Shown: positions 1-7,186 of the stretch, piece by piece
How the letters are laid out: each line of letters starts with the position of its first letter
Numbering within the stretch: position 1 is the first letter of the stretch
Source: CAZLFA01 sp964558665
GTDB taxonomy: Bacteria; Desulfobacterota; Syntrophia; Syntrophales; PHBD01
Reading direction: 5' to 3'
DNA: 37,508 nucleotides
Assembly (NCBI GenBank): GCA_964558665.1
Contig: CAZLFA010000040.1
Span: forward strand, 1 to 37,508
Notes under the pieces: generated by a model
The model's database searches: none
What the model saw: only the letters and a program-made list of their open reading frames with translations
Told to the model about the DNA's origin: nothing
Position numbers and translations under genes: made by a program

Positions 1-493
1 GACCGATGAATACATCCTGGAAGCGGACGAGATAACGCTTAAGGCAGGCGATGCGCTTATCATCATGAACAAGGACAGCATCACCATCAAAGGAAAACTG
101 GATTATCAAACACCGGAGGGAACGGTTATATCGCCTGAGTCCAAGAATCAGCAATACGGTGCTTCCTGGCAGGTTGTAAATCCAACCGATGGCGCACCAT
201 GTGAAGGCGTTAACGTCGTAGTGGTTGATGAGAAGACAGGAGAAATTAAGAAGGATCTTCAGGCGGGGTCTGACGGAAGGACGGAGAATCTTACTTCTGA
301 AAAAACCCCTGAGAACTATATTGTCCTTGCGGGCAGCGGGGAATGGGGGACCTTTATTGGAACAGAAGACGAACCGGTTATGATTGATGATGATGACTGG
401 TACGATCGTGAAGCGGAAGAGCCCGGTGAGCCCGGCGACGATGAAGATACGGAAGAAGCCGATGACGATGAAGAAACGACGGAGGAAATATAA
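1..493 (+). CDS. VgrG-like type VI secretion spike protein, C-terminal part (5' end outside window)
   Basis: The reading frame is open from base 2, so the gene starts outside the window and about 163 C-terminal residues are visible. The first visible stretch (DEITLKAGDALIIMNKD, then ITIKGK) resembles the repeated beta-strand needle near the C-terminus of VgrG spike proteins. VgrG trimers cap the type VI secretion tube and carry effectors. After it come about 80 residues with an extra beta-rich domain (around WQVVNPTDGAPCEGVNVVVV) of the kind that can recruit cargo, then a very acidic Asp/Glu tail of about 35 residues. The stop codon sits directly against the ATG of the lysozyme-like gene, which suggests co-expression of spike and cargo. 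The VgrG call rests on a short segment only; another beta-helical tail or DUF2345-type protein is possible. Confidence 0.55.
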   Translation, partial: TDEYILEADEITLKAGDALIIMNKDSITIKGKLDYQTPEGTVISPESKNQQYGASWQVVNPTDGAPCEGVNVVVVDEKTGEIKKDLQAGSDGRTENLTSEKTPENYIVLAGSGEWGTFIGTEDEPVMIDDDDWYDREAEEPGEPGDDEDTEEADDDEETTEEI

Positions 494-2068
494 ATGGCTA
501 CAACATCTGGTGTTAGTATCTATACGGTCAGACGAGGCGACACGCTTACAAAAATTGCTAAAGCTTACAACACTACCCCGGCGGAAATTGCCAGGAGAAA
601 TCACATCTCCAATATCAACTATATCAAAGTTGGTGATCATCTCTTTGTGCAACCCGACGCTCCGAAAAAACAAATTCCGCCAAAGACGGATAATAATGAA
701 TCTTATGTCGACAATGACTGCGATCTGTATTGCAAAATTGTCGATGCCATAGAAAGACCGATTGCCAAACTGAAGGTCTGGATAAAAGCCGGCGAGGAAA
801 TATTTGAGCATCTGACGGATTCCCGCGGGCGGATTCCGCCCGTGCAAGTTAAAAAAGGCACTCAGGTTGAGGTTGATGTGAAAAAAGCGGCGGGAGGGAA
901 AAAGACTGTTTCCAGCTTTGAAGCAAACGATAACATGGGCGCTCTCCTCAGGAGTCCCAAGATTAAGGCTGACGCCGCACAGAAAAGCAAGGGAAATCCC
1001 CCCAGGAAACCCGATAGCGGAAAAACCCCGCAAACGTTGCAGCCGGGCGATGTCATCAATAGCCATACGAATGACGGCCTGTTGCAGCAAATTGTATGCG
1101 AATGCCCGAATAAGGAAAATCTCCGCCTTGGTAAAAATTTTAAATACAGGAAATATTTACTTGATGCCCGCGACCGCACCGGGATTGACGTTTTGTCTGT
1201 TGCCTGCCTGATAGACGCTGAGGCGGGCAGGATTAGAAATAGATTTCGAAAGCCGGTGCTGGATAAGAAAGGGAATCCTGTAATAGATAAAAAAACAGGC
1301 AAGCCAAAAACATGGCTAGCCATAGACGATACTGAATGGAACCCAAAATCAAGGGCCTCTGCAAGCAGCGCTACAGGTCTCACGCAATTTACTGACGAAA
1401 CATGGATAGACATGGCCTTAACAAATGGGACCTTCCTTAATAATTGGGTAAACGGAAAAGGCTGGCTCACCACGAAAACAGTAAAAAAAGGAAGAAAAGA
1501 AAGAACCGTACAGGCTTTCAAACTTTCTAATGGTACTCACGTAACCCCCAAAAAAATCAGGAAAGGATATTTAACACTTGCTAAAACACTTTCTATAAGA
1601 CCCCATATAACAGGCAGAAGAATGGCAAGCGACAAAAATCTTCAGGAACTCCTTGATTTACGGTATGAACCTGAATACGCGATCCATACGGCTGTGGACT
1701 ACGCCGTAGTCAACATGAAATACCTCAAAAAAATTGGCTTCACAAAAATTGACGGGCTGAACCCCGGCGAGAAGACCAAGATCTTTTATCTTGCTCACCA
1801 TCTCGGTTCAGGCGATTGCCCCAATTTTATAGACAATACGATGAAAGATGACCATGCAGAATACCTTCTTGGGTTACAAGTTGGAAAAAAGAACGCGGAA
1901 AAACGAGCAAAAGAGGCGGGGGGTAATTGGGTGAAGGCCCATCGCCAATGGTTGGAAGATTACGTTGATAGAAATATCAAATTAGAAAAACATATGTGTG
2001 AAAATCGTGAAAACATTGTGGTGCGCAAACTACTTGCCATAACCGAATCAATTAAAAGGGGAAAATAA
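494..2068 (+). CDS. LysM-domain lysozyme/transglycosylase-like protein, putative type VI effector
   Basis: A 524-residue protein. Residues about 9-53 form a LysM peptidoglycan-binding domain (YTVRRGDTLTKIAKAYNTTP). Residues about 75-155 look like a small Ig-like or carboxypeptidase-regulatory-type beta domain. The C-terminal half is lysozyme/SLT-like: the likely catalytic Glu is E243 in LIDAEAG, and SSATGLTQFTDETW (about 291-304) matches the conserved block after the catalytic Glu in soluble lytic transglycosylases. Another conserved-looking stretch is FYLAHHLGSGDC near residue 435. There is no signal peptide, as expected for cargo loaded on a spike rather than exported by Sec. GGAGG lies 8 bases before the ATG, which directly follows the upstream stop. 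Two exported proteins follow, as expected of periplasmic immunity factors. Effector status is inferred from context. A phage-type lysin is the main alternative. Confidence 0.72.
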   Translation: MATTSGVSIYTVRRGDTLTKIAKAYNTTPAEIARRNHISNINYIKVGDHLFVQPDAPKKQIPPKTDNNESYVDNDCDLYCKIVDAIERPIAKLKVWIKAGEEIFEHLTDSRGRIPPVQVKKGTQVEVDVKKAAGGKKTVSSFEANDNMGALLRSPKIKADAAQKSKGNPPRKPDSGKTPQTLQPGDVINSHTNDGLLQQIVCECPNKENLRLGKNFKYRKYLLDARDRTGIDVLSVACLIDAEAGRIRNRFRKPVLDKKGNPVIDKKTGKPKTWLAIDDTEWNPKSRASASSATGLTQFTDETWIDMALTNGTFLNNWVNGKGWLTTKTVKKGRKERTVQAFKLSNGTHVTPKKIRKGYLTLAKTLSIRPHITGRRMASDKNLQELLDLRYEPEYAIHTAVDYAVVNMKYLKKIGFTKIDGLNPGEKTKIFYLAHHLGSGDCPNFIDNTMKDDHAEYLLGLQVGKKNAEKRAKEAGGNWVKAHRQWLEDYVDRNIKLEKHMCENRENIVVRKLLAITESIKRGK

Positions 2069-2119
2069 GGAGTTAATAGATGAAACAATCACAGGGAGGA
2101 ATGAACATGAAACACAAAA
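2008..2119 (+). repeat. Direct repeat copy A: effector tail plus immunity-gene leader
   Basis: This copy spans the last codons of the lysozyme-like gene and the start of the following exported-protein gene. It matches 2940-3098 in two blocks. Bases 2008-2056 match 2940-2988 with about six differences, both encoding ENIVVRKLLAIT. Bases 2080-2119 are identical to 3059-3098 over 40 nt. Copy B carries extra sequence between the blocks. Confidence 0.85.
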
Positions 2120-2931
2120 TCTGGCTTGGTTGTTTATTGTTGTTTTGCATTGTCTTGGCAATAGTGTCGTTTGTAGGACTGGCCCCCAAAATAGCACTTG
2201 TGAAAAATGCTGAGGATCTTTCCCCTATAAAGTTCTCCGTACAAGAATTTTTAGACAAAGTATACCCAAGCTACAACCACAAAAAATCATGCTGGATTAC
2301 AGAAAATGCAGAAGGACTTGACGAAGGCTACACAAGAATCTTTTGCATGAAAGTAGATAGTTTTGAACAAAAAATACTAAAAGATAAAACAAATCGATTC
2401 TACTTGATTCTGACAGGTCAGGCAATTGATGATGAGGACGGAGAGTTGATTGACAGTCACGGCACCCCCGGTCTGGTTTCAGCCTTCATAATTGAACAAA
2501 AAAACGGAAAAACAAATTTAATTGCATCAGGATCAATAATGTTAGGAGCCTTTGGCGGCGCTCCCCGTGAATGGAAATTAATAAAACTAGGCCCATCGGA
2601 TTACTGGGGGTGGCTAAACACGTCGGGATACTGCACTCAAGGGTACTGCATTGGTGCATATACAATATTAGCCCCATTCGGTAAACATATTCGCGATCTA
2701 ACTCCAGACATCAGAGCCAGTTATAGTGATACAGGCGCAAGTGGCGATTCATCCTTAGAGTCATCGATTAAAACTGAAATTACTGAGAAAGATAAAATAT
2801 ATCCCCTATTAATAAAAGTTACCGGTATTGACGAAGGGGTAGAGTACACCCCAAAAACGTGGAGATTTACATTTGATAGGAAGAAATGGAGATACAAAAC
2901 ACCTGTAGGATATCCAATGAAAGATTTCTAA
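2107..2931 (+). CDS. Exported or membrane-anchored protein, candidate immunity factor 1
   Basis: A 274-residue protein of no family I recognise. It starts MKHKIWLGC and has one hydrophobic N-terminal segment (residues about 5-25), so it is a signal peptide or periplasm-facing anchor. The mature part is polar with several cysteines, including an SGYCTQGYC motif near residue 185. Three starts are possible: 2080, 2101 and 2107. I choose 2107 because AGGGAGG (2093-2099) is 7-8 bases upstream and translation would begin right at the signal sequence; 2080 also has a usable AGGAG. The gene follows the lysozyme-like gene by 38 bases, the normal position of a cognate immunity gene against a cell-wall effector. 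Its first 13 codons from 2080 are shared with the next exported protein while the rest differs. The immunity function is inference. Confidence 0.6.
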   Translation: MKHKIWLGCLLLFCIVLAIVSFVGLAPKIALVKNAEDLSPIKFSVQEFLDKVYPSYNHKKSCWITENAEGLDEGYTRIFCMKVDSFEQKILKDKTNRFYLILTGQAIDDEDGELIDSHGTPGLVSAFIIEQKNGKTNLIASGSIMLGAFGGAPREWKLIKLGPSDYWGWLNTSGYCTQGYCIGAYTILAPFGKHIRDLTPDIRASYSDTGASGDSSLESSIKTEITEKDKIYPLLIKVTGIDEGVEYTPKTWRFTFDRKKWRYKTPVGYPMKDF

Positions 2932-3058
2932 GGATTTTATGAAAACATCGTGGTGCGCAAACTGCTTGCCATAACTGACTCACTTAAATTGTCCGAAGCT
3001 CAAATAGCGGCAATGAAAGAAAAAGGAACTAAGCGAAAAAAGAAAAAAGGATTAATCG
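2932..3058 (+). pseudogene. Remnant of an effector C-terminus (orphan tail)
   Basis: Directly after the stop of the preceding gene, the + strand encodes GFYENIVVRKLLAITDSLKL and then a Lys-rich tail (SEAQIAAMKEKGTKRKKKKG). The first part matches the C-terminus of the lysozyme-like protein (ENIVVRKLLAITESIKRGK). The rest of an effector gene is absent, no ribosome site or methionine start precedes it, and the frame runs through the next immunity start with no stop until 3171. It is best read as the 3' stub of a second effector gene lost by recombination. The longer Lys-rich ending may be the ancestral C-terminus. Confidence 0.7.
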
Positions 3059-3098
3059 ATGAAACAATCACAGGGAGGAATGAACATGAAACACAAAA
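2940..3098 (+). repeat. Direct repeat copy B: orphan effector tail plus immunity-gene leader
   Basis: Second copy of the tail/leader unit at 2008-2119. It has 40 identical bases at the immunity-gene start (3059-3098) and about 49 similar bases in the effector tail, with about 55-60 extra bases between the blocks. Similarity continues weakly through the signal peptides (both contain GCLLLF), after which the two genes diverge. Confidence 0.85.
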
Positions 3099-4147
3099 CC
3101 AGGTTTGGCTGTTTATTGTTGTTTGGCATTGTCCTGACAATAACGCTGTTTACCGGTCCGGCGGCGGCTGACAGCTCTGCACCAACTTCAATAAGCGGTG
3201 AAGACAGCAGCGATGACGGCTATAAAGATACGATGCCGACCCGTTTCGGTGATCTTTCAATAAATGAAGATTATGTGCTCCGCTATAAAGGAATTCCCGT
3301 TGATCCGGAAGTTAAAGGCAATCCTTTCTTGGGTTTTAAAAAAATATTTACCCTGGGTAATGCGGACGTTGTCATTGTCGGGAGTTTTGGAGCCGGCTGG
3401 TGTCCGGCAAAATTTTACTTTGTAACGGTAAAATCAGTGGGAGTTTCTGATATTACGGAAATTGGTACATGCAGCGGTTTAATAAAGTACAAAAAAACCG
3501 GTTCTTCAATAACGGTAATCATGCCCGGCTACCAATACCGTGGGTCCAAAAAACTAAAAGATGTAAAATATGTGTACAGGAATGGTGTTGTTACAGAGAA
3601 TGGAAAGGTGATTGAAGATTCAGAGGATACGCCACCCCCTAAAAAAAAGCATGCAACAAAAGATGAAACATTAAAGGATTTCTCGGATGGCGATAGCGAT
3701 TCTGATCGGTATTCGACTAAGCATGGCGAACTGACCTTAGTAAATGAGGAGGTAAGGCTTAACGGCAAAACCATCGTTACATCGGCAGGCAGAAAAGATG
3801 TATGGGGCCGTAAACTAACTCTGATGGTCGATGATTGTTTTTCTTCTCCTGACGTTCCGTTAGCATACCAGGAAAGCAAGGATTACAAACCGGGAAAAGG
3901 TCCTGTGAAAATCGATCGGATAATTATTCCCGAGTTCGCCGATATCAATTGCATCGCCCAGTTTATACTCTTCGATTTCACCGGGGACAAACCCTTTGTA
4001 TCGGAACGCTTCGGTTACAACTACAACCTCCAATATTGCTTCTCTCTTAAGCGTATCAAGTGGGGCAAAAAGAAATCATACTTCTATCTTGATGGTCCCG
4101 AGAAATATATCTATTACACAGGCAGCCGCGTCGAACCTGTGGATTAG
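3086..4147 (+). CDS. Secreted two-repeat protein, candidate immunity factor 2
   Basis: A 353-residue protein with a clear Sec signal peptide (MKHKTRFGC, hydrophobic core, probable cleavage after GPAAA near residue 28). The mature protein appears to hold two related halves, beginning near residue 52 (RFGDLSINEDYVLRYKGIPV) and near residue 212 (KHGELTLVNEEVRLNGKTIV), separated by a charged linker with PPPKKKH. Each half has a Cys in a similar place. I do not recognise a named family. The start at 3086 is chosen by AGGGAGG at 3072-3078; ATGs at 3059 and 3080 are in frame but would put a polar extension before the signal peptide. It follows an orphan effector tail, so it may protect against an effector no longer encoded here. 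That role is inferred from position only. Confidence 0.58.
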   Translation: MKHKTRFGCLLLFGIVLTITLFTGPAAADSSAPTSISGEDSSDDGYKDTMPTRFGDLSINEDYVLRYKGIPVDPEVKGNPFLGFKKIFTLGNADVVIVGSFGAGWCPAKFYFVTVKSVGVSDITEIGTCSGLIKYKKTGSSITVIMPGYQYRGSKKLKDVKYVYRNGVVTENGKVIEDSEDTPPPKKKHATKDETLKDFSDGDSDSDRYSTKHGELTLVNEEVRLNGKTIVTSAGRKDVWGRKLTLMVDDCFSSPDVPLAYQESKDYKPGKGPVKIDRIIIPEFADINCIAQFILFDFTGDKPFVSERFGYNYNLQYCFSLKRIKWGKKKSYFYLDGPEKYIYYTGSRVEPVD

Positions 4148-4335
4148 ATACAGAAAGACATAATGAAGGAAGCGGATTGAGTTTGCTGGATAAAGTCGCA
4201 GTAAAGGCAACTGGGTGGCCGAATCGTATTTTTATGCCCAAGGACTTGGATAATTTCATCGGCATTTTGAAAGGTCAGCCCATACAGAATTTATTGTTGA
4301 TAGAGTTTTTAATTTGTTTTTTGGAGGTGCATGGT

Positions 4336-4906
4336 ATGGCGTTAATAAGATTTGTGATCAGTCTGTTCCTTCTTTTGGTCAGCATTATTCCTGGAGCTGC
4401 ACAAACAAGCCTTCGTAATGAAGACTTCACCGATAAAGTAAGAAAGATGTATGAAGCCCTTAATAATGGGATCATGGAAGCAAACAACCTATATGAAGAA
4501 TCTGGCAAAACTAAGCAAAACAAAGTGCTTATAGATAACCAAAAAAGTGCGATTATTAGAAGCCTTAAATATACGGATGAGCATGGTCTTAGTTTTGCTG
4601 ATTATCTTGGAGGCAAATGGGAAATCCCCCCAAAAGAATTATCCTCCGGGGACAAGGAATATTAAGCCTGCTGAACCATTATTAATGAACACGCCTTATG
4701 AGGTACTTATTTCAGTATTTTCAAGATCATCAGAAGGACGTCTCTATGAAAGGAACTTTCTCTCTAAATTTTGTCTTGTCCGTGATGCAAAAGGGAACAC
4801 CGTCGTTGTCGATACGGAATGGGATGATAATGCTAGAGCAACGAAATGCCTGAAACCCGGAGAGTCTCCAAAGCGCAGTTTCTGGCAGAAGCTGTTCGGC
4901 AGGTGA
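4336..4906 (+). pseudogene. Exported protein gene split by a frameshift at a C6 run
   Basis: The gene begins at ATG 4336, 8 bases after GGAGG (4323-4327), with a signal peptide (MALIRFVISLFLLLVSIIPG then AAQ). The frame runs to a stop at 4665. From about 4626 the next frame carries a well-formed continuation (NYPPGTRNIKPAEPLLMNTP, ending KPGESPKRSFWQKLFGR) up to 4906. The switch falls at CCCCCC (4626-4631). Removing one C gives one continuous protein of 189 residues, so either the gene is broken or the base call is wrong. The family is unknown. An in-frame TTG at 4177 could extend the frame upstream, but that stretch lacks a convincing ribosome site and 4148-4335 otherwise shows nothing I can name. 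Position suggests another cargo-locus accessory or immunity protein. Confidence 0.6.
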
Positions 4907-4981
4907 TTTTCAATATACCAAGACAGAAGATTACAAATGATATTTGATTGGGATCGTGGTGGCTTTCCGGGCGGAAACTGT

Positions 4982-6529
4982 TTACGGGATGATCTTCCTG
5001 ATCTCCTCGTACAATGGTTTTAGTCTGCGATACATCTGCTTGTATACGCGGCGGTAAAGGCGGTCGTAGACGTCGCGCATGCGGGGATCAGGGGTAAAAA
5101 CCCTGCCGACCCTCGTCATTTCGCGAATGGCCGTATCAAAATCGGGATGCAGCTTCAGGCCCACCGCGGCATCGATTGCCGCCCCCAGCCCCGAGGCTTC
5201 ATATACATGGGGACGGGCGGCGGGCAGTCCGAAAATGTCCGCCGTCAGTTGCAGTGCCGCATCGCTCTGCGAGCCGCCGCCTGCAACCCTGAGCTCCGTA
5301 ATGGGTACCCCGCTGCGCTTCTCCGATCTCTCCTTGCCTTCGCGAAGCGCATAGGCCAGCCCTTCCAGAATCGCCCTGTAAAGATGTGCCCGGTTATGAA
5401 CATCATTGAAGCCGATGATGGCTCCACGCGCCTCCGGTCCCGGTACTTTGATGCCGGGAGACCAGAACGGCTGCAGCATCAAACCCTCGGCACATGGAGG
5501 CGCCTGCTCAACCAGATCATCAAACAGGGTTTCCGGTTCGATGCCCCGCTCCTCGGCGAGACTCTGTTCCTGATGGGCAAACTGCTGCTTGAACCAGCTC
5601 ACCATCCAGTATCCCCGGTAGATCATGATCTCCAGACTGTAGGCTCCGGACACGGCAGCCGGATAAGGGGGAATCAGCGGAATAGCCTCCACATATTTGC
5701 GATGCGTTGTATTGATTGTTGCCGTTGTTCCATAACTGAGACAGCCGATATGAGGTTCAAGACAGCCGGCTCCGATAACCTCACAGGCCTTGTCGGCAGC
5801 GGCGGCGATCAGCGGCAGCCCTTCCGGTATTCCCGTCGCTTCCGCCGCTTGTTTTGTGATGTTGCCAAGCAGACCCGCCGGTGGCACCAGCTCCGGCAGC
5901 AATGACGGACTCATCGGAATGGCCTTCCATTTCCAGTCCAATGAAGAAGCCCAGCGCAGTTCCTTGTAGTCGAAGGGAACGTAACCGACCTGACAGCTTA
6001 CAGAATCGACATAACGGCCCGTCATGCGGAACGTCAGATAACCGGAGAGGAAAAGATATTTATGGGTCTTGCGCCAGATGTCCGGCTCATGAATGCGAAT
6101 CCAGTTGGCCTCTGCTTCGGCCTGGAGATAAGCGACCGTGTCGGCCATACCCGACACCTTGAAAGCCAATCCCCATAAACCGGAAACCGGCTTCAACCCC
6201 TCGGTCCGCCGCTGATCCAGCCAGACGATAGCCGGGCGCAGCGCCCTGCCGTCCTTGTCGATGTTGATCATGGTCGCCCTCTGGGTGGTGAGGGCGACTC
6301 CGGCAATACTGTTGCGGCTCACACCCTCAATCTTCCACAATCCATGGCAGGCCTTGCAGAGGGCTTCCCAATAGTAGTCGGGATGCTGTTCCGCCCAGCC
6401 GGGATTTACCGAAAAGTACGGCTCGATGGGAACACGGGATTTGGCAATCAGTTCACCTTTCAGGTTGAAAAGCAGAGCTCTTACACTCTGGGTGCCGTTG
6501 TCTATGGCAAGTATATGTTCACCGTTCAT
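4982..6529 (-). CDS. FGGY-family carbohydrate kinase
   Basis: A 515-residue cytoplasmic kinase of the xylulokinase/glycerol kinase fold. It transfers phosphate from ATP to a sugar or polyol. The N-terminal phosphate-1 loop is AIDNGTQSVRALLF (residues about 8-21). The conserved WLDQR block for substrate binding is present (IVWLDQRRTEG), as is SYGTTATINTTH in the middle. The C-terminal FGGY signature region contains VAGGGSQSDAALQLTADIFG, followed by ASGLGAAIDAAVGL. The length fits the family. I start at ATG 6529 because the family begins at this methionine; a TTG at 6544 is in frame but unsupported. The substrate cannot be read from the sequence, and no sugar transporter or isomerase gene is adjacent. 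It is the last gene of a minus-strand group, 61 bases after the thioesterase. Confidence 0.88.
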   Translation of the reverse strand: MNGEHILAIDNGTQSVRALLFNLKGELIAKSRVPIEPYFSVNPGWAEQHPDYYWEALCKACHGLWKIEGVSRNSIAGVALTTQRATMINIDKDGRALRPAIVWLDQRRTEGLKPVSGLWGLAFKVSGMADTVAYLQAEAEANWIRIHEPDIWRKTHKYLFLSGYLTFRMTGRYVDSVSCQVGYVPFDYKELRWASSLDWKWKAIPMSPSLLPELVPPAGLLGNITKQAAEATGIPEGLPLIAAAADKACEVIGAGCLEPHIGCLSYGTTATINTTHRKYVEAIPLIPPYPAAVSGAYSLEIMIYRGYWMVSWFKQQFAHQEQSLAEERGIEPETLFDDLVEQAPPCAEGLMLQPFWSPGIKVPGPEARGAIIGFNDVHNRAHLYRAILEGLAYALREGKERSEKRSGVPITELRVAGGGSQSDAALQLTADIFGLPAARPHVYEASGLGAAIDAAVGLKLHPDFDTAIREMTRVGRVFTPDPRMRDVYDRLYRRVYKQMYRRLKPLYEEIRKIIP

Positions 6530-6590
6530 GTGCCGACATCTCAACGACTTTTATTGAATAAAGATTCCTGCATTTTTAAAATCTGCACCA

Positions 6591-7100
6591 TTATGCACAG
6601 TCTGAGGGTGATGACTCTTTATGGCTTTCCTTTTCTCTTGTCTTTTCCTTGAGCCTCATTTCACGCCTGGCCTTTGCTTCCATATTGCGTCTCTTTTCCG
6701 CATCATTCTCAAGAATCAGCGGAGGCAATACCAGAGGGCGGCCGTTACTGTCGAGGGCAACAAAAGTCAGATAAGCGGAAGCTGTGTGCTGTTTCCTGCC
6801 GGTGACAAGATTCTCAGACTCGACTCTCACTCCCACTTCCATTGATGTTTTTCCCACGAAGTTAAGGCTTGCCTTCAATGTCAGAAAATCACCGATGAAG
6901 ACAGGATGATGAAAATCAAGCCTGTCGATGGAGGCAGTAACCGCATTCGATCTTGCATGCCTGACCGCAACGGCTCCGGCAGCGGTATCGATCAGTTTCA
7001 TTATGACACCGCCATGGACATTGCCGGCGGGATTTGCATCAAGGGGGTTCATCTGCTGTGCCATGACAACACTGCTCTCTCTTACACATTTACCGTTCAT
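6591..7100 (-). CDS. Acyl-CoA thioesterase, hotdog fold (BFIT/BACH type)
   Basis: A 169-residue single hotdog-domain protein that should hydrolyse acyl-CoA to free acid and CoA. The active-site region reads MNPLDANPAGNVHGGVIMKL (residues about 16-35), the NxxGxxHGG pattern of this family, followed by the hotdog helix with DTAAGAVAVRHA. The strands DFHHPVFIGDFLTLKASLNF and a TASAYLTFVALD strand complete the fold. The C-terminus is a charged, Lys/Glu/Arg-rich tail of about 40 residues. The start at 7100 is set by AGGAG 8 bases upstream; an upstream in-frame methionine at 7184 would add a basic, non-family extension. It lies 86 bases after the autotransporter gene and before the FGGY kinase on the same strand, but the three do not form an obvious pathway. 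Confidence 0.86.
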   Translation of the reverse strand: MNGKCVRESSVVMAQQMNPLDANPAGNVHGGVIMKLIDTAAGAVAVRHARSNAVTASIDRLDFHHPVFIGDFLTLKASLNFVGKTSMEVGVRVESENLVTGRKQHTASAYLTFVALDSNGRPLVLPPLILENDAEKRRNMEAKARREMRLKEKTREKESHKESSPSDCA

Positions 7101-7186
7101 ATTTCTGCTCCTGTTTTTTTTACCGTTTTTTACCATACTAAAATGGTCCCGCATCGGCAACAGGAAAGAAAAAAAGATATTCACAC

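Noticed and set aside
2950..3171. Open frame from GTG, 73 codons, after the first immunity candidate
   Set aside because: No ribosome site; it matches the effector tail and runs through the next gene's start in another frame. Treated as a remnant.
5147..5905. 252-codon open frame on the + strand
   Set aside because: Antisense to the FGGY kinase, with Arg/Gly-rich composition typical of a shadow frame.
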